Positions 38,453 to 47,259 of a stretch of 64,000 bases of DNA are shown here, one piece after another. The translations under genes and the position numbers were made by a program. How positions within the stretch are numbered: position 1 is the stretch's first letter; the number at the start of each line of letters is the position of its first letter. The DNA is from an uncultured Alphaproteobacteria bacterium (GTDB lineage Bacteria > Pseudomonadota > Alphaproteobacteria > Rhodobacterales > Rhodobacteraceae). The stretch lies in assembly GCA_902556405.1 (NCBI GenBank), contig CACDWF010000001.1, positions 1-64,000 on the forward strand, given 5' to 3'. Below the pieces are notes generated by a model that did no database searches, was not told where the DNA came from, and worked only from the letters and a program-made list of their open reading frames with translations.

Positions 38453-39142
38453 TTAAATTTGGCTTTTTAACCATACCTTTAAAGCCGATATAGTTTTCAG
38501 TTCGACAACTCTCTCTAAATCAAAAGTACTGTCAACTTCCTCATGTTTCCATGTCAATTTATGGGGAATATAAACTCCTGTTCCCCCAATTTTTCTAACA
38601 GGTAGAACGTCACTTTTTAATGAATTTCCAACCATTAAAAAGTCCTTCGGTGAAATATTATTCTTTTCCAAAATTTCCAAATATGTTTGCTCGTCTTTCT
38701 CTGAAACGATTTCTATTAAGCTAAAGTATTTTAAAAGCCCGGATTCCTTTACTTTTCTCTGCTGATCAAGTAAATCTCCTTTTGTTATCATTATAAGCGT
38801 ATGGTGCTCTGAAAGATGGTGAAGTGTATTTTTTACATCGGGTAAGAGTTGTATGGGCTGAGCAAGCATATCTTTTCCGATTTTTATTATTTTAGCTATA
38901 TTCTGGAAATCGGATTGGTTATTGTAGGATCGTACAGATGTTTCTAATAATGAAAGTATAAACCCTTTTATTCCATAGCCATAAAACTCGATATTTTTCT
39001 TTTCAATTTGAAATATAACTTCTTCAGGATCTTTGATATGGGGATGTAGTTCGATAAACTTCAGCTGTGCTTGGTGAAAAAATACTTCATTTTCCCAAAG
39101 GGTATCATCGGCGTCGAAACCTATTATTTGTTTATTGCTCAT
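38453..39142 (-). CDS. HAD-superfamily hydrolase
   Basis: A 229-residue phosphatase-like enzyme. The nucleophile motif is G-F-D-A-D-D-T-L-W (about residues 8-16), motif II is M-I-T-K-G-D, the conserved Lys lies around K-V-K-E-S-G, and motif III is M-V-G-N-S-L-K-S-D. A helical cap follows motif I. The substrate is unknown. It is 3 bp downstream of the GNAT gene and probably co-transcribed. Confidence 0.85.
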   Translation of the reverse strand: MSNKQIIGFDADDTLWENEVFFHQAQLKFIELHPHIKDPEEVIFQIEKKNIEFYGYGIKGFILSLLETSVRSYNNQSDFQNIAKIIKIGKDMLAQPIQLLPDVKNTLHHLSEHHTLIMITKGDLLDQQRKVKESGLLKYFSLIEIVSEKDEQTYLEILEKNNISPKDFLMVGNSLKSDVLPVRKIGGTGVYIPHKLTWKHEEVDSTFDLERVVELKTISALKVWLKSQI

Positions 39143-39145
39143 TAC

Positions 39146-39586
39146 TTACTTTTCAATCCAGTCGAATTGTAATTCCGGTATGCCATCCGAACCGCGGTCT
39201 TTTCTATTTTTCAACTGAAATCCTTCTCTTTTATAAAACTTATGTGGCGCATTATTAAATTCATGTTTCCACAATCGTAAATATTTGCGGTCGGATTTTA
39301 CTTGGTCGAGAAGTATCTTCCCAATACCTTCGCCTCTGCTGATAACATACAATGCAGACATTTGTAATAAGTCAGGATTATAAGATATATACGCATTAAT
39401 TGGCTGACCAATTACCCATACTTCTCTTAGTGGGAAAGCATTTCTAATCATTTTAGTAAGCTTGTGTTTGTCAAAAAGACGTGGCATCTCTACCGTTTTT
39501 TCAATCCAGTCATCAACTATTAATGCACATGCTGATGCGTCATTAATAATTGCTCGCCTTAACGTGTAAATTTCATTCTGTATCAT
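39146..39586 (-). CDS. GNAT-family N-acetyltransferase
   Basis: A 146-residue acetyltransferase fold. L-R-R-A-I-I-N-D-A near the start and the acetyl-CoA-binding segment S-A-L-Y-V-I-S-R-G-E-G-I-G-K-I-L-L (R/Q-x-x-G-x-G/A type) fit the family, followed by F-Y-K-R-E-G-F. The acceptor (small molecule or protein) cannot be predicted. It is divergent from the copper-chaperone gene, with a 162-bp gap. Confidence 0.85.
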   Translation of the reverse strand: MIQNEIYTLRRAIINDASACALIVDDWIEKTVEMPRLFDKHKLTKMIRNAFPLREVWVIGQPINAYISYNPDLLQMSALYVISRGEGIGKILLDQVKSDRKYLRLWKHEFNNAPHKFYKREGFQLKNRKDRGSDGIPELQFDWIEK

Positions 39587-39748
39587 AACGCTATTTTTCT
39601 AACAACAAGCACATTCGATAGTAATTAAATTGCGTTGTTTTACAATTGTGTTAAAAAATAGAAAATTCTTGCCAAGCCCAATAAATAAATAGATAAGTCA
39701 TTTACATTCAATACTTTTTTGGAGGGCTATGCAATTATTTACTTTCTA

Positions 39749-40255
39749 TTGAAGAAATACATTTTTTGGTTTTTTCTAGCTGCCTTTCCAGTATGCCTTA
39801 TACCAGCAAATGCTGCTGAGTTTGAATTAAAGGGAATAACAGTTAGCAATCCACACTTAGTTGTTTTTGGGAAAAATGCTAAATCAGGAGCAGGCTATTT
39901 TGTTATTTCAAACAAAAATTCTGATCCTGTAATTTTAAAAAAAGTTATAGCTGAATTTGGAAAAGCTATTCTGCATAAGACCGATGTCGATAAAAAAGGT
40001 GTCGCTAAAATGAAGCACTTAGAAAGTATAGCAGTTCCAGATAATGGTTTATTAAAACTTGAGCCTGGGGGAACCCACATTATGTTTATGAATATTTCGA
40101 TTAAGTTCGATGAGAGTAGTAAATATGCTGTAACCTTGGTTTTTGAGGAGCAGGGGTCATTAGATATTGATCTTGAACTTAAAAGTGTAAACAAAAGCCA
40201 AAAAGCGCACAAACACAAACCTGGAAATGTTCATAATCATAAGCATAATAACTGA
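39749..40255 (+). CDS. Periplasmic copper chaperone, PCu(A)C family
   Basis: A 168-residue protein with an N-terminal signal peptide (K-K-Y-I-F-W-F-F-L-A-A-F, cleavage about A-N-A-A-E). The H-(x)n-M-(x)n-H-x-M copper site is visible as L-H-K-T-D, A-K-M-K-H and T-H-I-M-F-M. A His-rich tail (K-A-H-K-H-K-P-G-N-V-H-N-H-K-H-N-N) may add metal binding. Such proteins help deliver Cu to cytochrome oxidase. The TTG start at 39749 lacks a close ribosome site; a longer TTG start at 39719 is possible. Followed 38 bp later by a permease. Confidence 0.82.
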   Translation: MKKYIFWFFLAAFPVCLIPANAAEFELKGITVSNPHLVVFGKNAKSGAGYFVISNKNSDPVILKKVIAEFGKAILHKTDVDKKGVAKMKHLESIAVPDNGLLKLEPGGTHIMFMNISIKFDESSKYAVTLVFEEQGSLDIDLELKSVNKSQKAHKHKPGNVHNHKHNN

Positions 40256-40293
40256 ATAGCTATGTTCATTTATTTTCAAGAACGAGTTAACTT

Positions 40294-41046
40294 TTGGAGA
40301 TAGATCTACTATTCATATTTACTGTAGTGCCTGCAATTATTTTATTTGGCGTTGCAAAATCTGGACTCGGCGGGTCTGTCTCCTTGATATCCATTCCTCT
40401 GATGACTTTTATGATGCCATTAAATCAGGCTCTGGCAATTCTTTTACCTATATTGATTTTTTCCGACTTCATTTCAGCCTTTAGATTTCGTAAGGAATTT
40501 GATCTCAATACACTAAAGTTGATGGTTCCCTTTGCCGCGATCGGAGCAATTATAGGGGCATCTACGTTCTCATTTTTTTCTGAGGATTATCTCAAATTTA
40601 TCTTAGGTATAATGGGCTTTTTATTCTCATTTCATTATTTTTTTTTAAAAAAAGATGCTCATAAACCAGCAAAAGAAAATTTTTTAAAAGGCGCTATTTG
40701 CTCCTCCATTGCTGGGTTCACTTCTTTTTGTGCTCACTCCGGAGGTACACCTACTAGTATATATTTGCTTCCATTAAGATTACGAAAAGAGATTTATGTT
40801 GGAACCAGAATAATGTTTTTTACTTGTATAAATTTGGTAAAGCTACCTTTTTATATTCATCTATCAATGGTCAATTCTAGTTCTTTAGTCCATTCGCTAG
40901 CGCTCTTACCTTTATCTGTATTCGGTATATTTGTTGGGTATAAGCTTTTGAAGGTGATAAAAGAAAATGTTTTCTACAATGCAATTTACACTTTGATCTT
41001 AGTAGCAAGCGCCAAATTAATAATTGATTTCTTTTATGCTCTTTGA
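40294..41046 (+). CDS. TauE/SafE-family membrane permease
   Basis: A 250-residue membrane protein with about eight hydrophobic segments. The G-V-A-K-S-G-L-G-G-S motif near residue 18 and A-G-F-T-S-F-C-A-H-S-G-G-T-P mark the TauE/SafE (DUF81) family, which exports sulfite, sulfoacetate or other anions. The TTG start has no ATG alternative nearby. With soxB in the window sulfite export is plausible, but the neighbour is a copper chaperone, so the substrate is open. Confidence 0.85.
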   Translation: MEIDLLFIFTVVPAIILFGVAKSGLGGSVSLISIPLMTFMMPLNQALAILLPILIFSDFISAFRFRKEFDLNTLKLMVPFAAIGAIIGASTFSFFSEDYLKFILGIMGFLFSFHYFFLKKDAHKPAKENFLKGAICSSIAGFTSFCAHSGGTPTSIYLLPLRLRKEIYVGTRIMFFTCINLVKLPFYIHLSMVNSSSLVHSLALLPLSVFGIFVGYKLLKVIKENVFYNAIYTLILVASAKLIIDFFYAL

Positions 41047-41190
41047 TTTACAGTAAAACAATTAGCACTTGTGGGATTGTCCATAGTAAGCCTAAACCAC
41101 AGGGCTTAATAAATATAGATTTTGCTGAATAATGTTCTTCCATTAAACTAAAAAACAATTTTGGTTAAAAGAAGAATTGAGTGGAATGAT

Positions 41191-42045
41191 ATGGTGGATT
41201 TTGTTTCCCTTTTAGGAGTAAAAGGTGGCCCGGCTATAAGACCGGGGTCGAATATGCCTACTTCAACTTTAATTCACATCAACGGAAAAAATTTGTTGGT
41301 AGATGCAGGTTTAGGGGTCTCACGATCTATCTGTGAGCAGGGCGTTGAACTTCATGACATAGACGCTATTTTCATTACGCATATGCATTCAGATCATTAC
41401 CTCGAGCTTGGACCTTTGATTCACACAGCATGGGTATCAGGCCGTGTAAAACCTATACCTATTTATGGTCCTAAACGGCTAAAGCATTATTGGAGAGCTT
41501 TTCTTGAGTCAATGGTTGATGATATTGCGCTTAGAATAGAGGATGAGGGACGAATTGATTTAGAGAAACTACCGGCGTTTTATGGTTTTGAAGATAGACA
41601 GTCTTTATCATTATCCAATATCAATATCCGAGTAATGCGCAATCTACATCCCCCGATACTGGATAGTTTTGCACTTCGGCTTGAGTCGGGACATGATTCA
41701 ATTGTGTTGTCTGGCGACACAGCTTACATGCCAGAGATGATAGATTTTGCCGATCAAGCCGATCTCCTAATACACGAGGTCATGTTATCGGAAGGAATTG
41801 ACTTAATAATGAATCGCTTAGGGCATAAAGATCATAAGCTTAAGAAACACCTTCTACAAAGCCATACTCTAGCTGAGAATGTAGGATTAATTGCCAAGTG
41901 TGCCAAAGTAAAATGCTTAGCTTTAAATCACTTTGTTCCCGATGGATTTACAGAGTTTAATGACGAAGATTGGTTGCAAGCTATTAGAAGGCATTGGTCT
42001 GGAAAGGTTATCCTTGGTAGAGATGGAATTAGAATTCCTCTATAA
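41191..42045 (+). CDS. Metallo-beta-lactamase-fold hydrolase
   Basis: A 284-residue protein of the RNase Z / arylsulfatase-like MBL branch. The metal motif H-M-H-S-D-H is about residue 65, with further ligands at N-L-H-P-P, S-G-D-T-A and a final A-L-N-H-F-V-P. I prefer ATG 41191 (GAGTGGA upstream) to TTG 41161. The substrate is unknown; H-M-H-S-D-H with S-G-D-T suggests a phosphodiesterase or lactonase/sulfatase activity. Confidence 0.85.
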   Translation: MVDFVSLLGVKGGPAIRPGSNMPTSTLIHINGKNLLVDAGLGVSRSICEQGVELHDIDAIFITHMHSDHYLELGPLIHTAWVSGRVKPIPIYGPKRLKHYWRAFLESMVDDIALRIEDEGRIDLEKLPAFYGFEDRQSLSLSNINIRVMRNLHPPILDSFALRLESGHDSIVLSGDTAYMPEMIDFADQADLLIHEVMLSEGIDLIMNRLGHKDHKLKKHLLQSHTLAENVGLIAKCAKVKCLALNHFVPDGFTEFNDEDWLQAIRRHWSGKVILGRDGIRIPL

Positions 42046-42073
42046 AACTCTCGATATGTCACGCTGTATAGGG

Positions 42074-42427
42074 CTAATATGACCAAACTTTCTTAATATT
42101 TCTAATATTAAATCCAGACACGTTAGCAAAATGTTTAGTTGCTATTGACCTAGCCTCATCAAAGGAACACGCTTCTACTATCCATATACTATTCTCATTA
42201 ACAATTTTTCCGTTACATACCGAGTTGACCCAATAATCAATTTCATACTCTGATTTCCAATGAGAGACACTTTTTTTGCTAAAAGTGCATTCCACTATCG
42301 TTTTAAAGGAGAATTCCTCTTGGAACCGTTTTGTAGAAACTAAAATCCAGTTTTTTTTTGCCATTGAGTTTAGAGCGTTACTAAAATAGGGCTCTTCCTC
42401 ATAAAGCGTAAGCGTCTTCGTCTTCAA
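42074..42427 (-). CDS. Hypothetical protein, 117 residues
   Basis: I do not recognise this protein. It is soluble and rich in aromatic and charged residues, with a C-terminal part S-I-W-I-V-E-A-C-S-F-D-E-A-R-S-I-A that looks like a strand-helix unit. Ends with K-V-W-S-Y. The codon structure is consistent, and the convergent MBL gene ends 28 bp away. A 257-bp gap before the next gene holds nothing recognisable. Confidence 0.6.
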   Translation of the reverse strand: MKTKTLTLYEEEPYFSNALNSMAKKNWILVSTKRFQEEFSFKTIVECTFSKKSVSHWKSEYEIDYWVNSVCNGKIVNENSIWIVEACSFDEARSIATKHFANVSGFNIRNIKKVWSY

Positions 42428-42684
42428 TGGGTTCTTTCAAAAATGTTATACGCTATAGAGATAGTGCTCTTTAGTAATTTTGTAAAAGGTTTATTTTTTA
42501 TTAAAAAGTAGAAAAAAGGTCCAACTCAATTTAAAAAAATCCGTGAGTAATTTCACACAAAAATGAAAACAACTGAATTAGCCAAAGATTTTCAGGGTAA
42601 CAATTTCTCAACAAAGGAAAACTTGTAGGAGTAATAAATATGCATTACATGTAAAATACTGAACAACACTTTGTAGATAATATA

Positions 42685-43110
42685 ATGAAAAAGAAGGTAT
42701 ATATCGCAGGACCTTTATTCAATGATCATGAGAGAGATTTTTTAGAATCCATAGCACTCTGTCTTGAAAAAGAAGGCTTCGAATGTTTTCTCCCACATCG
42801 AGACTTAACGGGTGTTGAAGAGTCTGAATTAAAGACAACATCTATGACCCAAGAGACTAAGGACAAAATATTTGTTGCAGATTTAAACGCTCTAAGAAAG
42901 TCGGATCTGACCGTTGCATTAATAACGGGTTGGGACATAGACTCAGGGACTTCAGCCGAAATAGGGTATACCTTTGCACAGGGAAAACCGATTATTGGCA
43001 TTGATGCTTCGGAGAGAAGATTTAGAAATTTATTTGTAGAGGGAATGATTACCGAAAAGGTTCACAATATCAGTGCCATCATTCCGGCAATTAAAAGAAC
43101 ATTTTCTTAA
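42685..43110 (+). CDS. Nucleoside 2-deoxyribosyltransferase-like protein
   Basis: A 141-residue protein of the deoxyribosyltransferase fold. Y-I-A-G-P-L-F near the N-terminus, and S-G-T-S-A-E-I-G-Y-T-F with the expected catalytic Glu, followed by G-K-P-I-I-G-I, fit nucleoside 2-deoxyribosyltransferases. They swap bases on deoxyribose or hydrolyse (deoxy)nucleotides (as RCL does). It is monocistronic and converges on the SDR gene, 7 bp away. Confidence 0.88.
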   Translation: MKKKVYIAGPLFNDHERDFLESIALCLEKEGFECFLPHRDLTGVEESELKTTSMTQETKDKIFVADLNALRKSDLTVALITGWDIDSGTSAEIGYTFAQGKPIIGIDASERRFRNLFVEGMITEKVHNISAIIPAIKRTFS

Positions 43111-43117
43111 TAGTTTA

Positions 43118-43819
43118 TTAGATGTGTCTCGTGACACCTCCATCAACCCTTATACTTTGTCCTGTTATATAGCTGCTGTCATCTGAAAGTAAGAAAGCTG
43201 CCGTTTTTGCCTGCTCCTCTGCTCTAGCGAACCTTTTTAATACAGACATTTGAGATAGTTTTTCTGGCAAATCCAGACTGTCTGTAAATCCGGGTAATAA
43301 GCAATTCATTCTAATATTTTCTGGCCCATACCGATCAGAGTAAAGTTTGGTGTAGGACGATACTCCCACCCTATAAACGCTTGATGTCGGAAACATTAAG
43401 CTAGGTTCAAAGACTGAAAATGTTGTAATGTTTACAATTGAGCCACCTCCTTGAGATTGCATAATGGGGGTTATTAGCTTGGATAACCGGATTACAGGCA
43501 TTAGCACCATTTCATTAGCTTTTTTCCAATCATCCTCTGATATGTCAAGAAGATCGCCCTTAGGTGGGCCACCTACATGAATTAAAAGGCTATCTATTCT
43601 ACCAAATTTCTCCATTGTAAATTTTATAAGGTTATCGGTATCCCTAGAGTTTTCGGCCCTACCACGATATGCTATGCCGTCAAGCTCATCAGCAAGGTTT
43701 TCACAATTGTCTGATGGAGACATCAATGAAAGCCTATAATTTCTTTTTTTCATTTCACGCGCAATCGCTGCGCCCATTCCCTTGCCTCCACCAACAACAA
43801 CACAAACTTGATCGGTCAT
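43118..43819 (-). CDS. SDR-family protein without the usual catalytic Lys
   Basis: A 233-residue short-chain dehydrogenase/reductase fold. The nucleotide-binding motif is V-V-G-G-G-K-G-M-G-A-A-I near residue 7, the N-N-A-G region reads H-V-G-G-P-P, and the active-site region reads S-S-V-Y-R-V-G-V-S-S-Y-T-K, so the normal Y-x3-K has Val in place of Lys. A later Y-T-K-L-Y may supply a Lys, or the protein may not be a classical dehydrogenase. R-V-D-G-G-V-T-R-H ends the fold. Substrate unknown. Confidence 0.85.
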   Translation of the reverse strand: MTDQVCVVVGGGKGMGAAIAREMKKRNYRLSLMSPSDNCENLADELDGIAYRGRAENSRDTDNLIKFTMEKFGRIDSLLIHVGGPPKGDLLDISEDDWKKANEMVLMPVIRLSKLITPIMQSQGGGSIVNITTFSVFEPSLMFPTSSVYRVGVSSYTKLYSDRYGPENIRMNCLLPGFTDSLDLPEKLSQMSVLKRFARAEEQAKTAAFLLSDDSSYITGQSIRVDGGVTRHI

Positions 43820-43879
43820 GATAAGCTCCTTATTTAATTTTTTCTTTTTAGCTTAGTAGAAATAGTTAATAAAAAGAAT

Positions 43880-44020
43880 ATGGTAATTAAGAAGATATTC
43901 ATAAATGATAGCTTTCTAATTTCAGAATTAAAAAGTTTAGTAAGAGGGTTCAAAATATTATATATTTTTTTAACAACAGTGATCTCAACGCTGCTAAATG
44001 TTTTTAGGGTTTCTGAATGA
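43880..44020 (+). CDS. Very small membrane protein ORF overlapping the next gene
   Basis: A 46-codon frame from ATG 43880 ends in TGA within the ATGA at 44017-44020 that also begins the deacetylase gene. The middle (F-K-I-L-Y-I-F-L-T-T-V-I-S-T-L-L) would make one membrane helix. The 4-bp overlap is the reason to list it; an A-rich stretch precedes the ATG but no strong ribosome site. It may be a translationally coupled small protein or chance. Confidence 0.35.
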   Translation: MVIKKIFINDSFLISELKSLVRGFKILYIFLTTVISTLLNVFRVSE

Positions 44021-44919
44021 TAACTTGGATTACACATCCTGAATATGATATTCCATTGCCTCCGGGCCATAGATTTACCTCAACAAAGTTTTCAGATCTC
44101 TTCGAATTATTAAAAAAGTCTGAATATATGGAATCTGCGACCGTTCTGGTACCCGAAAAGGCGAATGCGGAACAAGTTGGTATAGCTCATTGTAGCGAAT
44201 ATGTTGAGAAGATAGCGAATGGTTCCTTAGATGAAAAAGAACAAAGAAGGTTAGGGTTACGCTGGAGCCCAGTATTGGCAAAGCGATCCTTTATCGCTGT
44301 AAATGGATCCTTATTAGCTGCGAGATCTGCTTTGCAATACGGCGTTTCATGTCATTTGGCCGGGGGGACTCATCACTCTCACTTTGATTTTGGGTCAGGG
44401 TTTTGTGTGTTTAATGATCTAGCATTTACCGCATTAACTTTGACTAAAACAAAAGAGGTAAAAAATGTTCTAATATTCGATTGTGATGTACATCAAGGAG
44501 ATGGAACAGCGAGAATATTAGAGACTAATAATAGAACATTCACGTGTTCAATACATTCTTCAAAAAACTTTCCATATAGAAAGGCTAATAGTGATCTTGA
44601 TATCGGTTTGGAGGATAACATGTCTTGGTTCGAATATAAAAAGTACTTGGTGGAGGGATTAAATAAATGCATAGAAAGATTTTCTCCAGATTTGGTTCTG
44701 TATGTAGCAGGGGTGGACATACATGCTAACGATAAGCTGGGTAGGTTGAGTATCGATGATGAAGGTCTTTTTGAGAGAGAAATGACAGTATTGAACTTTT
44801 TTAAGAAAAGGGATATTCCTATCGCAACAGTGATGGGAGGTGGATACTCCGATGACAATCGTGAGCTTGCCTATCGTCACGCAAATGTAGTCAAAGCTGC
44901 GCATTATATTTGGGCGTAG
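44017..44919 (+). CDS. Histone-deacetylase-family (class II-like) deacetylase
   Basis: A 300-residue zinc hydrolase that removes acetyl groups from polyamines or other acetylated amines, or deacetylates proteins. Visible features are the double His in G-G-T-H-H-S-H-F-D-F-G-S-G-F-C, N-D, the zinc ligands in F-D-C-D-V-H-Q-G-D-G-T-A, and D-I-H-A-N-D (second Asp). The G-M-G-G-G-Y motif is close to V-M-G-G-G-Y-S. The start overlaps the small ORF before it; another small ORF follows. In bacteria this fold often acts on acetylpolyamines. Confidence 0.9.
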   Translation: MITWITHPEYDIPLPPGHRFTSTKFSDLFELLKKSEYMESATVLVPEKANAEQVGIAHCSEYVEKIANGSLDEKEQRRLGLRWSPVLAKRSFIAVNGSLLAARSALQYGVSCHLAGGTHHSHFDFGSGFCVFNDLAFTALTLTKTKEVKNVLIFDCDVHQGDGTARILETNNRTFTCSIHSSKNFPYRKANSDLDIGLEDNMSWFEYKKYLVEGLNKCIERFSPDLVLYVAGVDIHANDKLGRLSIDDEGLFEREMTVLNFFKKRDIPIATVMGGGYSDDNRELAYRHANVVKAAHYIWA

Positions 44920-44944
44920 GCATAGAGAGGAGCCGTCTTTACAA

Positions 44945-45040
44945 ATGGAAATAATGGATATCTTTATGTTGATCAAGGTATTTTTGATTTTTGGCTTTGT
45001 GACTTATTTGTATTGGTCATCAAGAAATATAAAAAAGTAA
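44945..45040 (+). CDS. 31-residue single-span membrane protein
   Basis: A frame from ATG 44945 to TAA 45040 reads as one hydrophobic helix (M-L-I-K-V-F-L-I-F-G-F-V-T-Y-L-Y-W) with a basic tail S-S-R-N-I-K-K. GAGGAG lies upstream at about 44928. Helix then positive tail predicts an N-out or N-tail inner-membrane peptide. It follows the deacetylase by 25 bp and is probably in the same transcript. Function unknown. Confidence 0.5.
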   Translation: MEIMDIFMLIKVFLIFGFVTYLYWSSRNIKK

Positions 45041-45355
45041 TTTTGTCACAGTACTGCAAACACTATTTGACAACTTTTTTTTACGTGCCATACTCTCAGA
45101 ACTCAAGAAGGCCATCCCTATAATGTTTGCCAGTTGGGGGAGGGCTCTTGTGTCTTTATCATTAAGAAACAAGAATAATATATGGGATGGTTTTCTTTGA
45201 GAAAATTGGGCCAACTTTAGAACGTTAGCCCAATTAGGGGAGGATAAATTCACGTTGTGAATGAATTCAACCTACATTAAATTGCAAATACTTCAAGCAT
45301 AACGTGACGTTAACGTAAACATAAGGTGAGCGTTTTGAGTGTGGCTAAGGATAAA
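45041..45355. other. 315-bp intergenic stretch with one hairpin
   Basis: No convincing gene. A hairpin with arms ATTGGGC (45205-45211) and GCCCAAT (45228-45234) lies in the middle, extended by a few more pairs (C-A-A-C with G-T-T-A); it lacks a T-run. A minus-strand frame of 77 codons (45020-45253) shows no family pattern. The last part before 45355 may belong to the cofC 3' end. Confidence 0.4.
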
Positions 45356-46009
45356 TTAAATTTTTTTGAATAAAGATGGTTTTTTAGTTTTCAGCAACTT
45401 TAGGTCTTTACCCGTATCTAAGTCATCTTTAAGGCTATCTAAAGGGGCTATTACTGTTTTAATTGATTGTTTCGCAGCTTCCTTTTGATGCTCGAAAAAT
45501 GAGTTTGGTCCAAACTTAAGGTTCATTCTTGTGGGAAGACTTAGAAATAGTGCATTTGTACCGCAGTCAATTGAGGGAGAAATAATCATACATTCCGAGG
45601 CTTTTTTTCCCAAAGTAATAATTTTTCTTATATCTTCAGTAAGTGGATCAATGATATCTCCAGGAATTATAAGACTAGAATTATAATCGTTCTCATGCGA
45701 CCAGGATAAACCTAAGGTTAAAGCCGAGTTGAGATTGTTTGGCATTGGTTCTTCAAGCACAATAGCATTAAATTCCTTCGATAAATCTTTTACTTTTTTG
45801 CATGGTGTTATTACAACTACGTCCGAGAAGATCGGGGGAAATTGGCATCTTAATATATTTAATTTCTTAAGAAGCTGAGAAAACAAAAGCTCTACTAGCC
45901 TTGACCTACTACTAGGAGAGAGAACGTTTGATAACCGGCTTTTCCCTTCATTTAAGGCTCTCATAGGAATTAAGATTGTAGTTCTATTTTGATAATTTCT
46001 GAATTTCAT
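45356..46009 (-). CDS. cofC: CofC-like guanylyltransferase of F420 biosynthesis
   Basis: A 217-residue nucleotidyltransferase that activates a 3-carbon phospho-acid (2-phospholactate, PEP or 3-phosphoglycerate, depending on the organism) with GTP for coenzyme F420 assembly. The N-terminal A-L-N-E-G-K-S-R-L-S motif matches CofC, with V-V-V-I-T-P, E-E-P-M-P-N-N-L-N-S-A-L and L-I-I-P-G-D-I (CofC signatures). It is 11 bp after cofH and last in the operon. Which phospho-acid is used cannot be read from sequence alone. Confidence 0.9.
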   Translation of the reverse strand: MKFRNYQNRTTILIPMRALNEGKSRLSNVLSPSSRSRLVELLFSQLLKKLNILRCQFPPIFSDVVVITPCKKVKDLSKEFNAIVLEEPMPNNLNSALTLGLSWSHENDYNSSLIIPGDIIDPLTEDIRKIITLGKKASECMIISPSIDCGTNALFLSLPTRMNLKFGPNSFFEHQKEAAKQSIKTVIAPLDSLKDDLDTGKDLKLLKTKKPSLFKKI

Positions 46010-46020
46010 TTAATTATTTT

Positions 46021-47259
46021 TTACTTTAAAAAACTTAGTGGATTCTGTCCATCTCTTGAAACTAGAGGCTCAGAAGTAGTCACAGCTTCATCAGTCCTAT
46101 AGGTTTTTATAGTTTTATATAAAGTATTTCTTCTAACAGGTACTTTAGACGCTGACCTAATTATATCTACCATTTCTCTTTCTGTAATTTCTTGGCCATT
46201 CTTTGATCCAGCTGAGCGAGAAATACTTTCATTCATAAGAGTCCCCCCCATATCATTCACGCCCATCGACAAAAGATTTCTTGCTCTTTCAGCCCCCAAT
46301 TTTGTCCAAGAAACCTGGACGTTATCGATTAATCCATTTAAGGCAATTCGTGAGACAGCATGCATAAGGTCTATCTCATTATCGGATGCACCTGGTCTCA
46401 CAAGATTGGGATTCTCAAGAAATAGTGGGGAATCGTAATGAACAAATGACAATGGAACAAATTCTGTAAAACCACCAGTCTCTATCTGTATCCGACGGAT
46501 AGTATCAAGGTGAATAGCCCAGTGCATTGGAGCGTCTATATGGCCATACATAATTGTTGCTGTTGAAGGAATGCCCAAACTGTGTGCAGTCTTGATGATT
46601 TCAACCCAACGAGCGGTGCTTAGCTTGTTTTTTGTGAGTTTTTCCCTGATTTGTTTATCTAAAATCTCTGCAGCTGTCCCTGGCATAGAACCTAAACCAC
46701 ATTCCTTTAAATCTTCGAGAAAATCTGAATAGCTTAGTTTCATTTTCTTCGCACCATACCAAATTTCAAAAGGAGAATAAGCGTGTATGTGTATTTTGGG
46801 TAGCGCTTTTTTTAATGCAATCAATAAATCTCGATAATATGTACCGGGAAGTTTCGGATGAAGCCCGCCCTGAATACATACTTCTGAAGCACCTCTATTC
46901 CACGCCTCCTCTGCCCGCTGTACTACTTGCTCTACACTTATCCATTCAGCACCTGCTTCGTCTAGACGCTTGGCAAAGCCGCAGAATTTACAACCCATAT
47001 AACAGACATTAGTAAAATTGATATTCCTGTTGATTACAAAGCTGACGTTATCGCCATGTATCCTTTCTCTTAGCCAATCTGCAACTTGTAAAACAGCTTT
47101 TTTTTCTTTACCAGTTGTAAGAAATAATCGTTCAATATCATCTGAGCTCGGACGCCTGTCGCTGAGGGCTTTTTCCAGAATTAAACGAATGTCTTTTGAT
47201 ACACCCATAAAAATTTCGGCCTGATCAGAGAATGTACAAACTGTATGCAGGTCTTTCAT
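46021..47259 (-). CDS. cofH: 7,8-didemethyl-8-hydroxy-5-deazariboflavin (FO) synthase subunit CofH
   Basis: A 412-residue radical-SAM enzyme. With CofG it makes FO, the chromophore of F420, from tyrosine and a ribityl uracil. The cluster-binding Cys motif is C-Y-M-G-C-K-F-C (about residues 91-98), with C-I-Q-G-G-L-H-P and S-M-P-G-T-A-A-E-I-L characteristic of CofH. Length is close to the family. The start overlaps the cofG stop as ATGA (47256-47259). A second ATG 17 codons in is possible, without a ribosome site. Confidence 0.95.
   Translation of the reverse strand: MKDLHTVCTFSDQAEIFMGVSKDIRLILEKALSDRRPSSDDIERLFLTTGKEKKAVLQVADWLRERIHGDNVSFVINRNINFTNVCYMGCKFCGFAKRLDEAGAEWISVEQVVQRAEEAWNRGASEVCIQGGLHPKLPGTYYRDLLIALKKALPKIHIHAYSPFEIWYGAKKMKLSYSDFLEDLKECGLGSMPGTAAEILDKQIREKLTKNKLSTARWVEIIKTAHSLGIPSTATIMYGHIDAPMHWAIHLDTIRRIQIETGGFTEFVPLSFVHYDSPLFLENPNLVRPGASDNEIDLMHAVSRIALNGLIDNVQVSWTKLGAERARNLLSMGVNDMGGTLMNESISRSAGSKNGQEITEREMVDIIRSASKVPVRRNTLYKTIKTYRTDEAVTTSEPLVSRDGQNPLSFLK

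Noticed and set aside
43834-44070. Minus-strand 78-codon frame between the SDR and deacetylase genes
   Set aside because: It overlaps the first 54 bp of the deacetylase gene in antisense, with no ribosome site or family match.
45020-45253. Minus-strand 77-codon frame before cofC
   Set aside because: No recognisable family and it crosses the hairpin and the 31-codon gene end; more likely non-coding.
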